Positions 6,656 to 10,966 of a stretch of 10,966 nucleotides of DNA are shown here, piece by piece. Under the pieces are notes generated by a model. It ran no database searches, was not told the DNA's origin, and saw only the letters and a program-made list of their open reading frames with translations. The position numbers were made by a program, and so were the translations under genes. This DNA is from Fischerella sp. (lineage in GTDB: Bacteria > Cyanobacteriota > Cyanobacteriia > Cyanobacteriales > Nostocaceae), in assembly GCA_026419705.1 (NCBI GenBank), contig JANZYY010000127.1, positions 1 to 10,966 of the forward strand, read 5' to 3'. The first letter of the stretch is position 1. The number at the start of each line of letters is the position of its first letter.

Positions 6656-6915
6656 GCAATACTAACACAAAATCAAACAACTATCTACTTGCAAATCAAA
6701 ATATTACCAAAGAAAGGCAGGAGGGCACAAGAAAAACTTGTAAACTTTGATACAAAGATAATTGCTCTGCACTCTGCCATTAGGTATGGAGGAAAATAAA
6801 TACGTAGCAACTTTATCAAATCTATCGCATTTATGCGTAGGAATACATAGCTGCGTTCTGCCAGAGTACTTCAAAAATTAACGGCGATCGCCTTCCTAAA
6901 TCCACCACTTAATTT

Positions 6916-6934
6916 TCGGGTTGCAGATACCCGA
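6916..6934. repeat. Hairpin, 6-bp stem
   Basis: TCGGGT (6916-6921) pairs with ACCCGA (6929-6934) over a 7-base loop; on the plus strand TTTCTTTAATT follows. It could act as a weak terminator or be part of a dispersed cyanobacterial hairpin repeat. Confidence 0.4.
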
Positions 6935-6972
6935 TTTCTTTAATTAGAAACAGGGGGAGAATTTACTTCCTA

Positions 6973-7005
6973 GTCCCCCAATGCATACGGAGGATTGAGG
7001 GGGAC
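6973..7005. repeat. GC-rich hairpin downstream of sufS
   Basis: GTCCCCC (6973-6979) pairs exactly with GGGGGAC (6999-7005), extended by AAT/ATT past a two-base bulge. It lies about 140 bp after the sufS stop in transcript direction. It may mark the end of the suf transcript, but no T-run follows on the minus strand. Confidence 0.4.
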
Positions 7006-7147
7006 TCCTTCTAACTGAACTGTTTTGACTCCCTTCCACCTAATATTCAAAAAGGCATTGAGACGGCTTTCTTTCAAAGTAGGGATTCAAATTTCTACAG
7101 CGATCGAATTTGGGCGTTGCAGATTTACGGCATATATAGGCATATAT

Positions 7148-8434
7148 TTACTCACCCTGCATTTCACCGAAAATACCGCTAAAAAAGTCGATAGTTTCCT
7201 TCAATGCATTGATGAAAACATCAATTTCCTCACGGGTGTTGTAGAAAGATAAACTTGCCCGTGCAGTTGCAGCAGCACCTAAGTAGCGGTGTAATGGTTG
7301 TGTGCAGTGGTGTCCGGAACGGATGGCAATGCCTTCTTGATCTAATAATGTCGATAAGTCGTTAGCATGGACTTCTTTGGTGGTAAATGCAGCAAGCGCA
7401 GTTCTACCTTCACCTTTTGCATCCGGTTTCGGTCCGTAAATTCTAATTTGGGGAATTTTTTCTAATTGTTCGAATAGGTAAGCAGTTAATTCTGCTTCGT
7501 AGGCGTGGATCTTATCCATACCAATTCCGGTGAGGTAGTCTACTGCTGCACCAAGGGCGATCGCTTCTCCGATCGCAGGTGTACCGGCTTCAAACTTGTG
7601 CGGTAAATCTGCGTAGGTAGAGTAGTCTAAAAAGACCTCAGCAATCATTTCTCCACCACCCAAAAAAGGAGGCATGGCTTGCAGCAATTCCAACCTGCCG
7701 TACAAAAAGCCAATGCCTGTTGGAGCGCACATTTTATGACCGGAAGCGACCAACCAATCACAGCCAATTTGCTGTACGTCAACGGGCATGTGGGGGACGC
7801 TCTGACAAGCATCAATTAATACTTTTGCTCCGTATTTGTGTGCTAGAGTGCAAATTTCTGCCACTGGGTTAATGCAGCCCAAAGTATTAGAAACATGCAC
7901 CACCGACACCAATTTTGTGTTTTCGGAAAGCAGCTTTTGGAAATGTTGCAAATCAAAAGTTTCTTCTGGTGTCAATTCTACATACTTCAGCACCGCACCC
8001 GTTTTTGCTGCGACAAACTGCCAAGGAACGATATTGCTGTGGTGTTCCATCACCGACAGGATAATTTCGTCTCCTGGCTGCAAATTGTTCATTCCCCAGC
8101 TGTAAGCAACCAAATTAATTGCTTCAGTGGCGTTGCGGGTGAAAACAATTTCCTGACGCGATGCAGCATTTATGAACGCAGCAACTTTGTCTCGTGCTGC
8201 TTCATAAGCATCAGTAGCCTTGGCGCTGAGGGTGTGTATACCGCGATGGACATTAGAATTGTACTGCTCGTAGTAATTCCGCAGGGTGTTAAGTACAAGC
8301 AGAGGTTTTTGAGATGTCGCGGCGTTGTCAAAGTAAACTAAAGGTTTGCCATTGACTTCCTGATGTAATATCGGGAAGTCAAGACGGACCTTATTAGCAA
8401 GGGTTCTTTCTTGGGTAAAAGTCATTTTAGTCAT
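7148..8434 (-). CDS. sufS: Cysteine desulfurase SufS (group II)
   Basis: PLP-dependent cysteine desulfurase that takes sulfur from L-cysteine, leaving alanine, and carries it as a persulfide for Fe-S cluster assembly. It has 428 residues, slightly over the usual 406-420. Seen: YFDNAATSQKP (34-44), MEHHSN with the cofactor-stacking His131, IDACQS with Asp208, SGHKMCAPTG with the PLP lysine Lys234, and RSGHHCTQPLH with the catalytic Cys377. The short loop around Cys377 marks the SufS/CsdB class rather than IscS. It is last in the sufBCDS operon, 27 bp after sufD. The first ATG (8434-8432) and a second ATG three codons later (8425-8423) both lie in a heptamer repeat, without a clear Shine-Dalgarno. 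The second start, MTFTQERT, is equally possible. A SufE partner would be expected elsewhere. Confidence 0.96.
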   Translation of the reverse strand: MTKMTFTQERTLANKVRLDFPILHQEVNGKPLVYFDNAATSQKPLLVLNTLRNYYEQYNSNVHRGIHTLSAKATDAYEAARDKVAAFINAASRQEIVFTRNATEAINLVAYSWGMNNLQPGDEIILSVMEHHSNIVPWQFVAAKTGAVLKYVELTPEETFDLQHFQKLLSENTKLVSVVHVSNTLGCINPVAEICTLAHKYGAKVLIDACQSVPHMPVDVQQIGCDWLVASGHKMCAPTGIGFLYGRLELLQAMPPFLGGGEMIAEVFLDYSTYADLPHKFEAGTPAIGEAIALGAAVDYLTGIGMDKIHAYEAELTAYLFEQLEKIPQIRIYGPKPDAKGEGRTALAAFTTKEVHANDLSTLLDQEGIAIRSGHHCTQPLHRYLGAAATARASLSFYNTREEIDVFINALKETIDFFSGIFGEMQGE

Positions 8435-8473
8435 TATTCATTAGTCATTAGTCATTAGTTATTAGTCATTGAT
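8423..8473. repeat. STRR-type heptamer repeat across the sufD-sufS junction
   Basis: On the plus strand CATTATT, CATTAGT (three times), TATTAGT and CATTGAT follow one another in 7-base steps from 8432 to 8473. A looser unit lies at 8423-8431. The repeat supplies the last SufD codons and stop (8462-8464) and the first SufS codons. Short tandem heptamers of this kind are typical of filamentous cyanobacteria, though usually outside genes. Confidence 0.85.
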
Positions 8474-9838
8474 GATTGACTGATAACTGTTGACGGTTTG
8501 TGTTAAGGTTTGTCGCAATGAAGGAATTGGTATGTGGTTGATAATTTCGGCAGCAAAGGCGTTAATTAACAGATTGCGTGCACTTTCTCGATCGATACCC
8601 CGGCTTTGCAGGTAGAAGATTTCATCATCTTCTAACTGACTAACGGTAGCACCGTGAGCGCATTTAACGTTATCTGCGGTAATTTCTAGTTGGGGTTTGG
8701 TATCAACTCTAGCTTTAGATGATAGTAGCAAATTGCGATTCAACTGTGCTGCATCTGTCAACTGCGCTGGTTTGGGAACAAAAATTTTACCGTTGAATAC
8801 CGCATGCGCGCGATCGCCTACTATTGTCTTATGCAATTGCCGACTCGTACCATAAGGATAATTAAGCGCGATCGCGCTGTGAGTATCTGCTAACTGATTC
8901 CCGGCGATGGTTGTTAACCCATTTAGGATAGTTTCTGTTTGCTCGCCAGTTTGCAAAATCTCCAAATTGTGGCGGGAAATCTTCCCGCCCAAAGTTATAG
9001 CATTACAGGTATAACGACTGCAACGCCCTTGCGTGACGGCAGTTTTCCCAATATGAAAAGCTTCATTGCCATCCCACTCTACCCGAGTGTGATTCACCTG
9101 AGCATTATCTTCTATCCAAATTTCCGTCACCGCGTTGGTGAAATACACCTGTTGTTGTGCAGGTATCTGATTATCTGTCGCATATTCTTCTATCAAACTC
9201 ACCTGAGAACCACTTTCGGCCACGATCAAACAACGCGGCTGAAAAATTGCTGGCTGTTTGCAGGTAGCAAAAAACACTAAATGAACTGGTGTTTCTATCA
9301 CCACATTCTTAGGAACCCAAACTACCGCCGCGTTGGTTATCCCAGCAGTGTTGAGAGCAGTAAAAACTTCTAGTGCCCCTTCTGCTTGTGCCAAATACTG
9401 CTGCATGCGGGATTGTAGAGACGTTAGGCGTAACGTTTCTACTAAATTGCTAACTATCACTCCATCTGGTAATCCAGAAACGGCTGATAGCTCAGGTGCA
9501 TATACACCGTTAACAAACACCAAGCGAGAGTTAGCTGCCTCCGGTAAAATATTGGGTTGTACAGACGCGAAATTTCGCGTTTCTACATGATTAAATTTCA
9601 CCTGCCGTAAAGGCGATAGGTCGGTAAAGCGCCACTCTTCATCGCGGGTTGTAGGCAAAACAGAATGACGTACCCAGTTAGCAGCGCGATCGCGCAGTGT
9701 TTGCAAGCAACCCTCTGATTTTGATACAGTTACCTGATTTAACAATTCACTCAGGTAAGGATCTCTATCAATCAGAGTTAAAGTCAAATTGGTTGCATTC
9801 GAGTTAGGAATTGGACTGGGAGAAACCTGAATAGACAT
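8462..9838 (-). CDS. sufD: Fe-S cluster assembly scaffold subunit SufD
   Basis: SufD, a component of the cytosolic SufBC2D scaffold complex on which Fe-S clusters are built. It has 458 residues, starting at the ATG at 9838-9836, which overlaps the sufC stop by one base (TAATG). This is a strong sign of translational coupling and the reason for preferring it over an ATG 30 bases upstream. Seen: the N-terminal DEEWRFTDLSPL (66-77), the central beta-helix region, and the conserved C-terminal LLLSSKARVDTKPQLEI followed by VKCAHGATVSQL. Cys393 and His395 there correspond to the metal-site region at the SufB-SufD interface. The C-terminal LQSRGIDRESARNLLINAFA helix segment is also typical. The stop and the last three codons lie in the heptamer repeat. 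Confidence 0.96.
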   Translation of the reverse strand: MSIQVSPSPIPNSNATNLTLTLIDRDPYLSELLNQVTVSKSEGCLQTLRDRAANWVRHSVLPTTRDEEWRFTDLSPLRQVKFNHVETRNFASVQPNILPEAANSRLVFVNGVYAPELSAVSGLPDGVIVSNLVETLRLTSLQSRMQQYLAQAEGALEVFTALNTAGITNAAVVWVPKNVVIETPVHLVFFATCKQPAIFQPRCLIVAESGSQVSLIEEYATDNQIPAQQQVYFTNAVTEIWIEDNAQVNHTRVEWDGNEAFHIGKTAVTQGRCSRYTCNAITLGGKISRHNLEILQTGEQTETILNGLTTIAGNQLADTHSAIALNYPYGTSRQLHKTIVGDRAHAVFNGKIFVPKPAQLTDAAQLNRNLLLSSKARVDTKPQLEITADNVKCAHGATVSQLEDDEIFYLQSRGIDRESARNLLINAFAAEIINHIPIPSLRQTLTQTVNSYQSIIND

Positions 9839-10617
9839 TACACACCCACCAAATCTTCCAACAACCAATCATAGCCACGGGATTCTAATTCTAGTGCCAA
9901 TTCCTTACCACCAGACTTAATAATCCTTCCTTTTGCCATGACGTGAACATAGTCCGGCACAATATAATTAAGCAACCGCTGGTAATGGGTAATCAAGATT
10001 GTGGCATTTTCTGGGCTAGCTAACTGGTTTACCCCGTTTGCCACAATCTTCAAAGCATCAATATCCAAACCTGAATCTGTTTCATCTAGAATAGCCAGCT
10101 TCGGTTCTAGTAGCGCCATTTGCAGAATTTCATTTCGCTTTTTCTCGCCGCCAGAGAAACCTTCATTGACACTCCGGTTGAGGAAACTAGAATCCATTTT
10201 GACGATTTCTAGCTTTTCATCGATGAGATCGTCAAAATCAAAAGCATCCAATTCCTCTAAACCTTGCGCCTTCCGACGAGCGTTGTAAGCGACGCGCAAG
10301 AAATCCAAATTGCTGACACCCGGAATCTCCAACGGGTACTGAAACGCCAAAAATATTCCAGACCTCGCGCGTTCTTCCGGCTCCATTTCCAGCAGGTTTT
10401 GCCCCTGGAAAATCACTTCACCGCCAGTCACCTCGTACGCCGGATGTCCTGCCAATACCTTGGAAAAAGTACTCTTACCAGAACCATTCGGCCCCATGAT
10501 GGCGTGGATTTCTCCCGAGCGCACCTCCAGATTTACACCTGTGAGAATTGGCGTCCCATCAACTTCCGCTGTCAAGTCACGCACTGACAGTACTACTTCA
10601 CTATTTTCAATAATCAT
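9838..10617 (-). CDS. sufC: Fe-S cluster assembly ATPase SufC
   Basis: Soluble ABC-type ATPase of the SufBC2D complex, 259 residues, as usual for the family. ATP binding by its dimer drives the shape change in SufB/SufD needed for cluster assembly. Seen: Walker A GPNGSGKST (42-50), Q-loop Gln93 in LAFQYPLEIPG, signature FSGGEKKR (154-161), Walker B LAILDE (174-179), D-loop SGLD (182-185) and H-loop His211. ETDSGLDIDAL is diagnostic of SufC. It lies 97 bp after the sufB stop, with a long inverted repeat in between, and its stop overlaps the sufD start. Confidence 0.97.
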   Translation of the reverse strand: MIIENSEVVLSVRDLTAEVDGTPILTGVNLEVRSGEIHAIMGPNGSGKSTFSKVLAGHPAYEVTGGEVIFQGQNLLEMEPEERARSGIFLAFQYPLEIPGVSNLDFLRVAYNARRKAQGLEELDAFDFDDLIDEKLEIVKMDSSFLNRSVNEGFSGGEKKRNEILQMALLEPKLAILDETDSGLDIDALKIVANGVNQLASPENATILITHYQRLLNYIVPDYVHVMAKGRIIKSGGKELALELESRGYDWLLEDLVGV

Positions 10618-10642
10618 GTTCTCTCGCTTTACTTCTCTGTTT

Positions 10643-10708
10643 GTAGTAAGCGCTGAAGCGCTTTTTGATGAATAAACTCAGCAAACCCAGCACTGGAGTG
10701 CTTACTAC
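10643..10708. repeat. Intercistronic inverted repeat between sufB and sufC
   Basis: GTAGTAAGCGCT (10643-10654) can pair with AGTGCTTACTAC (10697-10708), 12 positions with one G-U. Each arm also forms its own small hairpin: AGCGCT with AGCGCT (10649-10662) and AGCACT with AGTGCT (10689-10702). It resembles the dispersed hairpin repeats with GTAGTAAGCACT seen in filamentous cyanobacteria. In the mRNA it could stabilise the sufB 3' end or tune the sufB:sufC ratio. Confidence 0.75.
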
Positions 10709-10711
10709 GAA

Positions 10712-10966
10712 CTACCCAACACTACCTTCCAACTTCAGACTCAACAGTTTATCAGCTTCTACGGCGAATTCCATCGGCAAATTATTGAACACATCCTTAC
10801 AGAAGCCACTAATCATCATTTTCACTGCATCTTCTGAGGAAATGCCCCGCTGTGCAAAGTAAAATAATTGGTCTTCCCCAATCTTGGAAGTAGAAGCTTC
10901 ATGCTCTACTTTCGCTGTATTATTTTGTACTTGAATGTATGGGCAAGTATTGGCACGAGCGTTATC
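10712..10966 (-). CDS. sufB: Fe-S cluster assembly scaffold SufB (C-terminal part)
   Basis: The last 84 residues of SufB, cut by the window edge; the frame is open from the first base of its visible part to a TAG at 10714-10712. Seen: PYIQVQNNTAKVEHEASTSK, GEDQLFYFAQRGISSEDA, MMISGFCKDVF and LPMEFAVEADKLLSLKLEG, the standard end of SufB. The EHE (residues 21-23 of the fragment) corresponds to the His and Glu implicated in cluster formation with SufD. Just before it, NTCPY has Cys where I recall Phe in many relatives. It is the first gene seen of the sufBCDS operon. The cyanobacterial repressor gene sufR, usually divergent upstream, would lie outside the window. Confidence 0.95.
   Translation of the reverse strand, partial: DNARANTCPYIQVQNNTAKVEHEASTSKIGEDQLFYFAQRGISSEDAVKMMISGFCKDVFNNLPMEFAVEADKLLSLKLEGSVG

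Larger units (their letters stand above)
6656..7147. other. Intergenic region, no convincing gene
   Basis: About 490 bp between the sufS stop and the riboswitch. It should hold the riboswitch promoter (minus strand, near 6660-6720), but I could not place confident -35 and -10 boxes. It also holds a HIP1 site near 6893, two hairpins (6916-6934 and 6973-7005), and a near-tandem TATATGCC pair just after sufS (7133-7147 region). Short frames here have no recognisable content. Confidence 0.5.

Noticed and set aside
6786..6881. 31-codon plus-strand frame starting MEENKYVATL
   Set aside because: No Shine-Dalgarno, no recognisable family; expected by chance in 490 bp of intergenic DNA.
7025..7252. 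75-codon plus-strand frame
   Set aside because: Its second half is antisense to sufS and the first half has no recognisable content.
7836..8341. Plus-strand frames inside sufS
   Set aside because: Antisense to conserved SufS coding sequence.
8423..8473. CRISPR-like array
   Set aside because: Units are 7 bp with no spacers; it is a simple tandem repeat.
9839..9868. Upstream ATG extending SufD by ten residues
   Set aside because: It lies within the sufC end; the TAATG overlap start fits SufD and operon coupling better.

Overview
The window looks like chromosomal DNA of a filamentous, probably heterocystous (Nostocales-like) cyanobacterium. Four things support this. The palindrome GCGATCGC (HIP1) occurs at least eleven times in 11 kb. 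A 7-bp tandem repeat of the STRR type typical of Nostocales sits in the suf operon. A membrane-anchored 2-methyl-6-phytylbenzoquinone methyltransferase of the cyanobacterial Sll0418 type is present. The suf gene order is sufBCDS.

Layout. (1) 1-2725, plus strand: a wrecked biosynthetic locus. The middle part of an MFS exporter runs, at about 421-433 and in another frame, straight into a non-ribosomal peptide synthetase adenylation domain that lacks its first third. The synthetase then continues intact through carrier and thioesterase domains to its stop. The adenylation pocket reads as the known cysteine code. (2) 2726-3719: a gene-free graveyard with an IS630-family transposase remnant (frameshifted, one catalytic Asp lost), a 103-bp MITE-like element, and a pair of 20-bp inverted repeats enclosing that element. 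(3) 3720-6655, minus strand: a cobalamin riboswitch, two doubtful small ORFs, the MPBQ/MSBQ methyltransferase of tocopherol and plastoquinone synthesis, and a CobW-family metallochaperone GTPase. All lie in one direction, so the riboswitch could control cobW through a leader of about 600 nt plus the methyltransferase gene. (4) 6656-7147: no convincing gene; two hairpins. (5) 7148-10966, minus strand: the Fe-S cluster assembly operon in transcription order sufB (C-terminal 84 residues only), sufC, sufD, sufS. sufC and sufD overlap by one base. A long inverted repeat lies between sufB and sufC, and a heptamer repeat forms the sufD stop and sufS start.

How the genes work together: SufS takes sulfur from cysteine, and SufBCD is the scaffold and ATPase complex that builds Fe-S clusters. 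The methyltransferase makes the quinol and tocopherol precursors. CobW is a metal-handling GTPase whose link to B12 is supported here by the upstream riboswitch. The synthetase remnant is probably no longer productive. The most unusual observations are the exporter/synthetase fusion scar and the B12 riboswitch placed ahead of a tocopherol/plastoquinone methyltransferase-cobW pair, with a possible anti-Shine-Dalgarno helix over a 31-codon ORF.
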